Below, one piece after another: positions 42,169-53,028 of a stretch of DNA of 64,000 nt (position 1 is the first letter of the stretch; the number at the start of each line of letters is the position of its first letter). This stretch comes from Melastoma dodecandrum. Lineage: Eukaryota > Streptophyta > Magnoliopsida > Myrtales > Melastomataceae. The DNA lies in the NCBI GenBank assembly GCA_029817715.1, contig JARUPY010000085.1, forward strand, positions 7,130,001 through 7,194,000, written 5' to 3'. Made by a program: the position numbers and the translations under genes. The notes beneath the pieces are model-generated. The model was given only the letters and a program-made list of their open reading frames with translations, did no database searches and was not told where the DNA came from.

Positions 42169-43459
42169 GTCAAATGATCAATTCTACCTCAAAGTTTGTA
42201 TGTTTTTTTCGATCTACCCAAAATTTTTCAAAATATCATTACACATCCTAACGTTTGGCTATTGTATCAATTTTAACCACCATTAACCGAATAGGATGAC
42301 GGAATCCTATGTGGCGCCCATGTGGCAAGTAACGCCGTCTACCCACCACCGTTATGCTCATTGTGCATGACATGGCATCTGCCACCTCCACCTCCTATAC
42401 ACTCAACTTCATTAACGCGACCGCCACCACCACCATGTCCTCCTCCTCCTCCGCTGCCTTTTCCACCGCCTCCCTTTCCGCCGTCACGTCCTCCACCTCC
42501 TCCTCCGCTGCCCTTTCCACCTCCTCCCTTTCCGCCGTCACGTCCTCCACCTCCTCCTCCGCTGCCCTTTCCAGCTCCTCCCTTTCCGCCGCCACGTCCT
42601 CCACCTCCTCCTTCGCCGCCCTTTTCACCACCGCCATGTCCTCCGACGTTAAAAGGGAAAGAGAAAAATTGAAAATGGGGAAGGGAAGGTAGGGAGATCT
42701 AGGGGAGGTGGGGGACGAACCGACGTAATCGCCCATAAAGAGGTAATTGGTGTCGGGGGACTGGCCGCCGATGTGGAAGACGGTGACGGGGCATTTGACG
42801 GGCTGGACATTCCATTCCTCAACGAGGAATTCAATTCAAAGTTTTCCACGATTCGGACCGCCTAAATCTTTCCCCTTTATTATTTTGTCATTTGGTTGTA
42901 GTTAATCAAATGATTATGTTTTTATGTTGCGTTTTCCTATATATTTGGAGCGTAATAATATGGAAAAATATTTTTAAGGAAATTATTTCAAGTTTTGTGT
43001 AAAGAACATGAAGTAGGAGAAAAAAGAAAAATATAATGTAATAAAATAAGAAAAGTTAGAGGAGGAGGAAGAAAGGGAAGGGAACAAAAAAAAAGAGGAG
43101 GAAAGACGACAAGGGGAAGGAAGGGACGCAACAGCAATCAATGGTGGGCTGGGGAGGGAAAAAGGAAAGGGAAGGTGAATCGGAGACGTTGGAGAGGGGA
43201 ATCGGACGAGGGGGAGGATGCCGTCGTAGGGAATCTGGAGAGGTTAGGGTTCATGATTTGGGGATTTGGGCAATTTAACGGTGAGTAGACTGCGTTACTT
43301 GTCACCCGGGCGCCACATAGGATTTCGTCATCCCCTTCGGTTAACGCTGGTTAAAATTGATATAACGGCCAAATGTTAGGATGTTTGATGATATTTTGGA
43401 AAGTTTAGGGTAGATCGAAAAAAATAGTAAAACTTTGTGGTAGAATTGATCATTTGTCC
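42169..43459. mobile_element. Pack-MULE with long terminal inverted repeats
   Basis: A 1291-bp element. The left end starts GGTCAAATGATCAATTCTAC; the right end in reverse complement starts GGACAAATGATCAATTCTAC. Inverted repeats extend about 180 bases (42169 to about 42355, and about 43275-43459), with shared stretches such as TTTTTTTCGATCTACCC and GGATGACG. It is flanked by a near-perfect 9-bp target duplication, TAATAAGAA (42160-42168) and TAATAAGGT (43460-43468). Long inverted repeats plus a 9-bp duplication define Mutator-like elements. The interior has no transposase but carries a fragment of a PP2A gene. It is inserted in the cyclophilin pseudogene. Confidence 0.85.
42395..42835 (-). pseudogene. 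Captured PP2A catalytic-subunit fragment fused to a Glu-rich repeat frame
   Basis: On the minus strand an open frame of 146 codons begins after TGA (42836-42838). Its first 40 codons read [16 protein letters not shown], then FHIGG and [13 protein letters not shown], which is the N-terminal catalytic region of PP2A catalytic subunits with the internal CGDIHGQF segment deleted, so a metal-binding part is lost. The frame runs on into a Ser/Pro linker and an 18-residue repeat ([18 protein letters not shown] type) present about 3.4 times, encoded by 54-bp tandem units (about 42440-42640). The only ATG is inside the PP2A part. It cannot be an active phosphatase; whether it is expressed is unknown. 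Confidence 0.75.
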
Positions 43460-43532
43460 TAATAAGGTTTTCAAAGTGCTTGTAGCTAGAAAAAAAAACT
43501 AAAGTACCTATGCACAAGGCCCTAAAATTCTC

Positions 43533-44039
43533 TGCAAATAGAATACCCTGAAGTTAGTTAAACAATCCCACAGGATCGCAGGTGATGACAAGACTCGAAA
43601 AACAAAGTGATGCAGTGCCGAAAGATTGATAATCTTGTTTCCTTTCTTTGGAGATTGTTCAACAGAAAGAGTGCAGAGAACAGCTATCAAATATTGCTCG
43701 GTGCTCAGAACACAAGTCCAAATATAAGGCACCATCCTCAATGATGATGTGGGAGAGTGGCCCAAATCCTCCTGCAATGATAAAGGTCCCCTACTGTAGA
43801 AGGGGAGGTAGTGTCTAAGACGAAACCCCTAAGAACAAATAGTTTTTGGCGCAAATTAATAGTTTTAGGTACCCCATCCTCAATCTTAAAATCTTACCAC
43901 CATAAGAAGTATGGAGTAGTCAATATCTTATCTGTGTAACTTGGGAAAACTACATCTCAACCGCCAACTCAGAGATTCAAAGATTTATCATTATGACCAG
44001 GGATTGCGCCCAAAATGTGGAGCCGATCATTCAACGGGG
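43533..44039. other. Region upstream of the cyclophilin pseudogene
   Basis: Likely former intron of the cyclophilin gene (an acceptor TTGCAG precedes the NFRALC exon on the minus strand). No earlier exon is recognised. Confidence 0.35.
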
Positions 44040-45650
44040 AAATTCAACTTATTAAAAATATCACGTCAAAATACGAAAGTTTGCCAGGGAGACATAATGT
44101 TTACACCAGATAATTTTGGGCTGTTGATTGTGAATCACAATCGACGAATATAATAGTTAAGTCGATTCAAGGAAAATCTAATTTGTCAAACTGCAAAAAT
44201 CTCATCTGACAAAATCTGATTGAGAGAATCTAATCGATTGAAATTCTATGGAGATTCTAGTCGATGGAGGAAGATAGTGTCAACATAGTGTCAAATGGAA
44301 GTTGAAGATAAAAAATAACCGTAATTGAATATTCTCTATAAATAGAAGGCAAGACAAGAAGATCAAGAACACACCAACGCACCAACATATTCAAACCCTT
44401 TATCTTTTATGTTAGTTTTAGGGTATAATCTCTAAGCAATTGGTTGTCTTCTTGTAACTATGTTCTTGTTCATGCATTCTTGTTCTTCTACTTTGCATTA
44501 CTGTTTGTCTAAAAGTCTTGGTGACCACATTTCTTTAACTCTGTGTAAGTCTCCGTTATTTCGTGATGTGTTGTTCTATCCGCAAATACGTTTTTGGCGA
44601 CCACAATGGGAGTCAGATATAAGTTTGTGTGAATATACGAAATGTTAACATATTTTTGGTGCGGTAAGTGGGCGATGATCCCTTCTACAACGAAGGGTTT
44701 GTTCAAACGATCGATGCAGATGAGGTTAAGAAATTTTTCCTCTGAGAGTCGAAAGCGCAAATAACTATGAAAATTGTCCTCCGTAGTATAACGGAGCGAC
44801 TAGAAAATATGTGTCGGGAATTTGAATCTTTCCGTTTGATGACTTTGTGTTTGGCGATTCTTATTCTGACACATGTTCATATAAAAACTCGAGAAGTAAC
44901 TGCCGAGAGTGATCCAAAAATATGTAACTCTCTTCAAGTTCTTATTGAAACCCAACAAATAGCCCTAAAGGATCAACCAATGCGTGATACTTCCGAAAAT
45001 TCAGTCAATATAAAGTGATACAAAATTATGTGACGTTTTCAAAATCTAGTCGAGTGAATCTGTCATGCCATTTGAAAGCGGAAAAATACATTTTCTCGGT
45101 AAAACTCGAAAAATAATTTATAAGGGTGATCCACAAATGTGCGAAAAAACGGATTGTGTTGTCAACTTCCACTTGGCAGTTATCTTCAATTTATTGCACG
45201 TTTTTATTGTGACCTTCACCTATAAAATTTAATCTAGAAGATCATCCACAAAATGAGATTCTACTCTGTTAGATTTTCTCCAGGAAATTCTCTGAGAATC
45301 CTGGATTAGATTTTTTCCATTGTTAGATTTTTCGAGAGAATCCTCCATCGAGACTGGCTAGATTTATGACGGGGAGAATCCTCCTGAGAGAATCCTTAAA
45401 TCCTCCACATCGACAAACTAGATTCTCTTAGTCGATCATCGATTAAATCGGATTTTGTCAGATGATTTTTGAAGTCAATTCATTTGACAAATTAGATTTT
45501 CCTTCAATCCACTTCACTATTATATTCGTCGATTGTGGTCTACTCAAATAACAATTGACGGTCCAAAATTATCTGATGTAAACACATAATTACCGTTCTA
45601 GGGACAACCTGGCAATATAGTCCAATAACAATTCTACATGAGAAAAAGGT
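44040..45650. mobile_element. Second element with long inverted repeats
   Basis: A left arm (about 44070-44310) and a right arm (about 45340-45630) are inverted copies. Matching stretches include TTGCCAGG, CAGATAATTTTGG, ACAATCGACGAATATAATAG, GGAAAATCTAATTTGTCAAA and CATCTGACAAAATC. The interior is AT-rich, has a TATAAATAG motif near 44336 and no recognisable protein. Boundaries are approximate and I could not identify a target duplication. It is probably a nonautonomous Mutator-like or related DNA element. Confidence 0.65.
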
Positions 45651-47974
45651 GTCAAGATGAGAAAGGACATGAGTGAAAATGAAAAAAAAAAACTTGTTGC
45701 ATCAAAGGAGAGGGTTTTGGCTAGTGGAGTTTTACATGGCAAGGCAGATATACTACAATAATAAGTAGTAAAGAAATTTTATTTGAAATGTTGCCCACTC
45801 CTGTCCATAGATGTGGTGAGACGAAGAACAACAAAATAAAAGACTAGATAAAATATATTAGGGGTGGTGGCCACATTTCATTAATGTTCTCTCTGGTTAT
45901 GTCTGGAAACAACCTAATAATGTTTTGGGGGGGTTATCTGGTTCTGTGATTTGGTAGAAGACTTTCGAGAGTCCCGCGTGCATCATGATGCACCATTTTT
46001 TTTATTCTAATTAATATTAAAGTTTGCAGGAGACATGAATCATTTTATTTCCCAAAAAAAAAAAGCCATCTCTGGGGTCAATTCGTGCAAGAACTCAACC
46101 AACGCAAGGGTTTTTTTTTTATTTACTATGTAGTTGAACGGATTTGCTCTCAAAGCAAAAGGAGGAAAAGGGAAGGAAATGACCAAAGAAGATGTTTATT
46201 TCCATTTCCTTTTGAGAGATGAGAACCGCGAGCCTTTTTGCAACTCCTTTTGTTATTTTTTCCTTTGTTTTTGGTTTTCTAGTGGGGGGGTGTGCGCCTG
46301 TGATTATATCATCATTATATCTCCTCCAAAAAGGGAGGGCCCCATACAAATCAAACGATTTAGACAGTAACGGCAGACAGAAGTCACCTCCACTTCCCTC
46401 TCCCTTCCCCTATCCTACCCGACACCCACCATTTAATGTGACATTAAATTAAAACTTAGCACGATTTTGTTGATGATGCACGTGAAAGAAACAGCAGCAG
46501 CAGCAACAGCATGGGCCTGTTTTGTCGGGACAGAAGACAAATATTAAAATGGGGGGGGGTAAAGTATTTTTATCGGGATTCAGGATCTGGATCTGGATTC
46601 TTCTTTCCTTTTCTTCCTTTCCTTGCCGCTGCAGCAACACAAAAGGACGGTTCTTCCTCATGATGATGATAAGCAGATGCCCTTTTCTGTCCTCCTACTT
46701 CTCATTTTTACGAAGACTTTGTTTAACCATGGTGAAAAAGAATCTAAGTCTCCGTACTTTTTATGGTCTTGCTACTGATTTTGAGGAGCCCATAGTCTTA
46801 AACCCATGAAATTCGGATGGCGTTTATTCTGATGAGGCAAAAAAAATGGTTGGTTTAGTCAAAGAGTGAATTGAAAACTATTAGTAGGTCGATGAAAGAA
46901 GTCCAGGAGATGGCAAACAGTCCTGCGGACACCATTCATTCTCATCATATAACTAAACCAATTCACGGAAAAAAAGAATGAAAGTTAAATGCTCTTTTTT
47001 TTTTTTTAAATGGTTGTGTTAGGAGAAGAAATCAATGTGAGGGGGGCTTGCTTGAGGGATATGTTTATAATACGTGTTATGTTTAGTCCAGATCAGAAAA
47101 AAGCTTCCAGGGCTGGAAACAAATGAACCACTTCCCAAGAAGCCCTCTCTGACAGGTGTCGACCGCATTTAGGAAAAAGTGAATAGGCATGGGGCACTCA
47201 AAAAGACACGCCAAATGTAATCAACTTAGAGGACAATTCCGATGCCCAATTTATTTATTTATTTATTTATTTGTTCATTAGGGAATTGGAGAGACAAATA
47301 ACTCGTTGAGATTTTTGGTTCCATGAGCAGCATATTTAGAATTTGTTTAGAAAATTTCGAAAAGATGAATACGCTAAATCACTAAATAATTTCACCTAAT
47401 TAGAAATAAAGCTTTATCTCATTCATCCAACCAACATACGCGAGCGATAGTGGGGGGAGGAAATATTCTTTATAATCCAAAGTCAAGATATCCCCCAATA
47501 AAAAAAAAAATAAAATAATTTAAAAGAAAAGGAGTCGGTCGCCTTTCCCTGTGTTCTTTACAAAAAAAAATCATCTACCTTTGTCAATTCAGTTGGTGTC
47601 AACCCTTGGAGGGAGGGAGGGAAGGAATGCGTGGGGGTTGAGTCCCTCTCCCTTGGCGCTAAGAGAAGAGAAGACGCCAAATTAAACAATTAATTACGCC
47701 AAGAGAAGAAGAGGAGGATGCTGGGGGGAGGGGGCAGGAGAAGGCCTTTCCCCAGGAATACCACACCCGGTTAAAAAGGACACGCAAATACAACTCCACC
47801 AAACGAATCAAACCCTACCCTCCCCCTCCATCCATCAATCACTTTATTTATTTATTATTTATTCGTATATAATAAAGTTGTGTAGTGACTGGCCTCTTGG
47901 TAAACGCCCCTCTCCTCCCCTCCCCCCCCAAAATCATTCCTTCCAAGCCAAACCAAAAAAAAAAAAAGACAGAC
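45651..47974. other. Intergenic region upstream of the MFS gene
   Basis: No gene is recognised. It contains an ATTT tetranucleotide repeat (about 47250-47273), A and T runs, and C-rich leader-like sequence in the last 200 bases. Confidence 0.4.
47250..47273. repeat. ATTT microsatellite
   Basis: About six tandem TTTA/ATTT units in noncoding DNA. Confidence 0.85.
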
Positions 47975-50007
47975 ATGGCTAGCGGGCGAGGGGGTTCGTC
48001 TTCCATGGCCTTGAGGTGGCTGGGGTTCGTCACGGCCGTCTGGATACAGGCTATCTCCGGCAACAACTACACCTTCTCCAACTACTCGGACGCCCTCAAG
48101 TCCTTAATGTCCCTTACCCAACTCCAGCTCAACAACCTTTCCGTAGCTAAGGACCTTGGGAAGGCCTTCGGTCTCCTGGCTGGCCTCGCCTCCGATCGCC
48201 TCCCCACCTCTGTCATCCTCCTCATCGGCTCCCTCGAGGGTCTCCTCGGTTACGGCGTCCAGTGGCTCGTCGTCAGCCAGAGGATACCCCCGCTCCCTTA
48301 CTGGCAGGTATATGTTTGTTTCCTTAACCTTCAAAGGGTGGGGAGAGGGATGTGCTTCCTTCAGAAGGAAGGTCTCTTTTCTTGTTCAGACGAGCAAGGG
48401 TTGTGTCGGGAATTGTTGCGGGGGGGTCGGAACCTCGTAAGCCACGTGTCTCCCGACCCTTTTTTAATCTTCTCCTGATTCGGTTTGATTGGTCCTGGGC
48501 CTTTGCCTGGGGAGGGTGGCCTGGCCTTTGCGTTGCTTTAGTCCTGATGTCTCTGTTTGTTAATAATGAAAATGGGTACAGATGTGCGTGTTCCTGTGCA
48601 TGGGAGGGAACAGCACTACCTGGATGAACACTGCGGTTCTTGTCACCTGCATCCGCAACTTCCACAAGGACAGGGGCCCCGTCTCCGGCATCCTCAAGGG
48701 CTACGTCGGCCTCTCCACCGCCATCTTTACCGACCTCTCTTCCTCCCTCTTCTCCTCCTCCTCCCACTCCCCCTCCTCCTTCCTTCTCATGCTCTCCCTC
48801 CTCCCCTTTGCTGTCTGCCTCTTCGGCATCCTCTTCCTCCGCGAGGTCCCTCCTTCTCCCGAATCCCCCCAGTTGGATAATCTTGAGCATCGCTATTTTG
48901 GCGTCTTCAATGTTGTTGCAGTGGCCGTCGCCCTGTACCTGCTTGCTTACGACCTCACCTCCCCCCACGAGCCCCTCTTCTCCAGAGTCTTCGCAATGGT
49001 TCTTCTGCTTCTCCTGGCTTCGCCTTTGGCCATCCCCGCACATGCCTTCGTGAAGGAGCTTCTCGCCTCTCAGACATTTAAGTTGAGTTTGGACATCGAG
49101 AAGACCACTTCTCCGGTCCGAGAGCCCTTGCTGACTGAGAAGGACCCGGCAGCAGTAGATGACCGACTCCACATTGTAGAGGCTGCAGGGAACATGGAGG
49201 GGGAGAGGAGGAGACCCGCCGTGGGGGAGGATCACACCGTGATGGAAGCGATGAGGACAGTCGATTTCTGGGTGTTGTTCATTTCATTCCTGTGCGGTGT
49301 GGGCACAGGTTTGGCAGTGATGAACAATATGGGACAGATGGGATCGGCGATGGGCTACTCGGACGTCTCCATGTTTGTCTCTCTGTTGAGCATCTGGGGA
49401 TTCTTCGGCAGGATCGCATCCGGAACTATCTCTGAATACTTCATCAAGTGAGTATGGGCCTCATATTCATGTTTTGAGTGGTATTTGCATTGCATCCCCA
49501 GCTTCACGTCATCAACGGTTTACTTGGCGTTTCAGGAAATATGGGACCCCTCGGCCTCTTTGGAATGCTGGATCACAGATACTGATGGCGGTCGGTTATG
49601 TGATAATGGCAGTGGCACTGCCTGGTTCGTTGTATATCGGTTCGGTAATCGTGGGCATCTGCTACGGCGTGCGGCTGGCCGTCACGGTGCCAACAGCTTC
49701 AGAGCTGTTTGGGTTGAAGTACTACGGGCTGATATACAACATCCTGATACTGAATCTGCCGCTGGGTTCTTTCCTCTTCTCCGGCCTGCTAGCCGGTTTG
49801 TTATATGACAGGGAGGCCACGGAGACGGCTGGGGGAGGGAATACCTGCCTGGGAGCCCACTGTTACAGGCTGGTCTTTGTGGTAATGACTTTTGCTTGTG
49901 TAATAGGCTTCGGGTTGGATGTTGTGCTAGCATTTAGGACTAGAAATGTGTATTACAGGATCAGCGCCAGTAAAAAGTCCAATAATTTGGACAGGATCAA
50001 CGGTTGA
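47975..50007 (+). CDS. Nodulin-like major facilitator superfamily transporter
   Basis: Membrane transporter of the plant nodulin-like/MFS group (NFD4-type). Join 47975-48307, 48582-49447, 49536-50007; GT-AG introns; 556 residues with about 12 predicted helices. The N-terminal nodulin-like half has RWLGFVTAVWIQAISGNNYTF, LQLNNLSVAKDLGKAFGLLAG and the GNSTTWMNTAVLVTCIRNFH signature. The C-terminal MFS half has VDFWVLFISFLCGVGTGLAV, GRIASGTISEYF, RPLWNAGSQILMAVGY, GVRLAVTVPTASELFGLKYY and NLPLGSFLFSGLLAGLLYD. The start at 47975 follows the family; the frame is open 90 bases further upstream. The substrate is unknown. A central hydrophilic loop between the halves is typical. Confidence 0.93.
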
Positions 50008-52128
50008 AAAAGTGGCAAGGGTTTGAGAGATTTGAACTGGTTCTTTCTTCACCATCAGACATTTCTGTGTTTTCTTTCTGTATGCCTCGGCCCAAATGAA
50101 GGTTGGGGTGGGGCGACAAATTTTAAAAGGGCGCTATCCATCGTTTATGTAAAATGTAACGTGGTTACCTCATGTTCATGCCAATGCAGATAAAGACAAC
50201 AAAAGCAGAGTAGTAAATAGAGCCTTTCATTTTGGGGGACAAACATCGATTTCTTCTTCTTCTTCTTCTTCTATAAGGAAAGATGTCGAGAGAGGTTTGC
50301 TAGTTACTTTTGATAAAATCATTCAATTTACAAAGTGCGACACTAGTTTGGGAGGGCGGAGGGCAATAACGTGCGATTACAACACTGTGAATGGTGCAGG
50401 TTACCCACCATAATAGAAAGTTCGGAACCGCGACAATAAGTTAAGGTTAATGACGCAATTCCCAACCCATCTGCAATCACGCCTTTTTCTGTACGGACGG
50501 TATTTTAAAACATCTGTGAATTCAAACCACACTTTGCAAATCTTTTTCGAAACCATATTTTGAAAACAAAGCTCGAAGTTCTCGTACTAAATATAACTTC
50601 CCATAACCACCTTGCCAAAGTGGCCAGGGCGCCTCTTCTTAACTTTCTATCTCGACCCCCTTCCCCACCCACAACGAAGGCCTTTGGATACCAATGAAAG
50701 CACATAAATGTCCTTCAATCAATCCACATTACAAGTCTCCCATGCATGTCCTTCTCATGACCCCATAATTGTACCGTTTCTTCCCGGAAAAAAAAACTAT
50801 TCAGAGCATGCTCTTAAATCCCCTAGAGATGGGACAGATACTATGTACAGTATCATTACGCCTCAACTGTTAGTCGCCATCAACGGCGATGCGCTATCTA
50901 CCTGAAATAGTTCCGTGCTAATATCAGTCGTCCGCCGCCCACACGACTAACAAAACTCAAAAAGGCATAAGTTCAGATCATTTAAAAATAAACACCAGAA
51001 CAAATGCTTGGCTACCTTGAATCAGAACTACACATGTAGCCCCCCATTCACAGGCTTACCTCGATATGTACATCATGGTCTTATTCACCAAAGGAAGCGG
51101 TGCAGGATCTTTTCGAGCACCCAGGACCTTTTGGCTGCACGTTTACATTGCACATTACCAAAGGAATCGACTTTCAGATTCACATGCATGAGTGATCAAA
51201 GCATCACAACTCGTGAGACATCATCACAATCTATACATGCAGGAAGAACAACGTCACTACCCAATCTAAAAACGATAGACAGCATGCATGAAGAGAAGAC
51301 ATTACCGAATATAAAGGACTGGATGACATGCATGTTTTATAAATGAATAATTCCAAGCTGAATTAAAAAACCATCCCCCCCTCTTCTCCCACACCCACAA
51401 GTACAATTAAAGAGCTTGTGTTTGTCATGTATGCCCTACCCCCTTCAGGAGCCACATGAGGGAGGACCACTATCTCTAGCACTAGGATTCACTTCTGATG
51501 TTGAGCTTGCAAGAAAAGCGAAACGCACTATCAATCAAGGCTACGGGAAAGTTAGTTAAGTATTTCTGAAACCTTATCAATGTATGGCCTCAGAGCCTCA
51601 CTACAAACTCCTTAAAGAATCAATCGGCAGCAGTGCTCCTCCTGTAATACACCCCCTAAATATTAGTTCTGAAACATCATGGTCGTAGTTCACAGGGGCA
51701 ATTAGAGGTCAAATAGAAGTCAACCTGAAAAATCTGAAAATGAAGGATGCTTCACTTGTACAAGTTTTCCTAAAGATATTTGCTAAATTTGAAAGTTTAA
51801 TAGGCATATAAAAGAAATTAGATATAGATTTACATGTGTATGATGGCTAACTTGATTGAAGAGCATCATTGGTAAAATTGGGAATTTAGAGAAGAAGAAC
51901 TTCCAAGTAGCATGGAGAGCTCTCTCTGGTAACAAGTTGCATGAAACCGAGCCTCTATTACCATCCCTCGCGAACAACATCAGCGATTAACATCAAACAA
52001 CTCAGAAAGAAGTGACTGCAAGTGCAATTTTTTTCACAAGCTCCCCCATAACAGCCTCTGCCTTAAGTAGGAAATGAAACGACCAGAGAACGAGCGAAAG
52101 AACACACATGTTGGGTCACACGCTACAT
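50008..52128. other. Convergent 3' regions and intergenic DNA
   Basis: The MFS gene (+) and thaumatin-like gene (-) converge here. A TTC repeat lies near 50252-50271. Over 2 kb has no frame resembling a known family on either strand; I see nothing else. Confidence 0.45.
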
Positions 52129-53028
52129 TCAGAAAGAGGCAACTCCGGTAGAGGGAGCACAATACCTGGTGTACGGCAAGGGGCAGAATATAATCCAGTA
52201 GTTGGCCCCAGCACAAGTGTAGGTGCTGGTCTTGTCATCGTAGGCATAGCTATAGGCCCTGGGGCAGGCGTTCTTAAAGAACTGGGAGTAGACGGACGGG
52301 GGGCACGTTTCCGGTGTGGAATAAGCCCCGCTGCAGCAGTACTGGGGGTCCCCAAAAGCCTCGCAGGCGCTCCTACAAGCAAGGTTCTCCCCCTCCCCGG
52401 TGCCGTTGACGCTGAGGTCGGTCGGGCAAGCCCGGTTCAGGTTGACCAGGCAGCCAGTGGGGCTACAACTGCCGCGCCTGCCATTGCGGGGGACGATGAG
52501 CAAAGGAAGGTTGAAGCCGTCAACGAGGCTGACGTCATAGAAGTCGAGGCCGCTGTCGCCATTGAGGGTGAACTCAGCGAGGGTGGCGGGGGGCTTGGCG
52601 CCGGAGCCGGAACACTGGAGGGAGCCGGAGCCGCAGTCAGCGGTGAGGCAGGAGAAGGGATGGGAGGAACAGAGGGTGCGGGCCCAGATCCGGCCGGACC
52701 AGGAGGTAGGGGCGGAGAAGGAGAAGGAGCGACCAGAGGGAAGGGAGAAGCCGGTAGTGGGGAGGGGAGGGGAGGTGGCGCCGGAAAGGAGACCTGGCCA
52801 AATGGTACGGCGACACTTGTTGATGATCTTGAAGGTAGTGGCGGAGTTCACGGTTCCTCCTAAAAATAAAGAAAAAGGATCGGAAGAAGAGAAGAGAATT
52901 CCAGAACAAAAATAAAACTAAGTTGGTGTAATTTGCTTATTACCCTGAAGGAGGAGGAGGCAGGAGTAGCAGAGGACAACGAAAGGGCGACGACCTTCAA
53001 CCTTAACCCTATCCCCAGTCATCATCAT
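52129..53028 (-). CDS. Thaumatin-like protein (PR-5 family)
   Basis: Complement of join 52129-52859 and 52944-53028; GT-AG intron, 271 residues. Secreted Cys-rich protein of the PR-5/thaumatin-like family, associated with defence and development. Exon 1 encodes a basic start and a hydrophobic signal segment (PFVVLCYSCLLLLQ). The intron lies just before the mature domain, the usual place in plant thaumatin-like genes. The mature part has TFKIINKCRRTIWPG, WSGRIWARTLC, DCGSG, the thaumatin core ATLAEFTLNGDSGLDFYDVS, DGFNLPL, CPTDL, CRSACEAFGDPQYCCSGAY, FKNACPRAYSYAYDD and TYTCAGANYWIIFCP. These include the acidic-cleft residues. Three consecutive ATGs open the frame. No function was tested. Confidence 0.94.

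Larger units (their letters stand above)
41381..43532 (-). pseudogene. Cyclophilin (CYP21-1-like) pseudogene, split by a transposon
   Basis: Peptidyl-prolyl isomerase remnant on the minus strand. Recognisable pieces in order: NFRALC (43508-43532); LYYKGAPFHRIVSGF, GGDIIHGDGKGYESIYGGTF and KLKHSHAG (about 41947-42098); a frame-disturbed NSGPxSNGSQFF equivalent (about 41620-41690); and LDGGQTVFGRIIQDMDTVYA, then TAA (41476-41478) where the family has Glu, then GGAGTY, KNVIIKASGERPKSKRDEE and the natural stop at 41381-41383. The EKG..GKPL segment is missing and a Pack-MULE lies in the gap. The C-terminus resembles the membrane-anchored CYP21-1 group. Nonfunctional. Confidence 0.85.

Noticed and set aside
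42322..42672. Proline-rich extensin-like open frame on the plus strand
   Set aside because: It is another frame of the CT-rich 54-bp tandem repeat inside the Pack-MULE; no signal peptide or SPPPP-Tyr pattern.
48324..49235. 303-codon open frame on the minus strand
   Set aside because: It is the antisense of the conserved MFS exon 2, with low-complexity Glu/Gly content and no family resemblance; GC-rich third positions explain the open frame.
52108..52863. 251-codon open frame on the plus strand
   Set aside because: Antisense shadow of the thaumatin-like exon; Gly/Ala/Val-rich and unlike any family.
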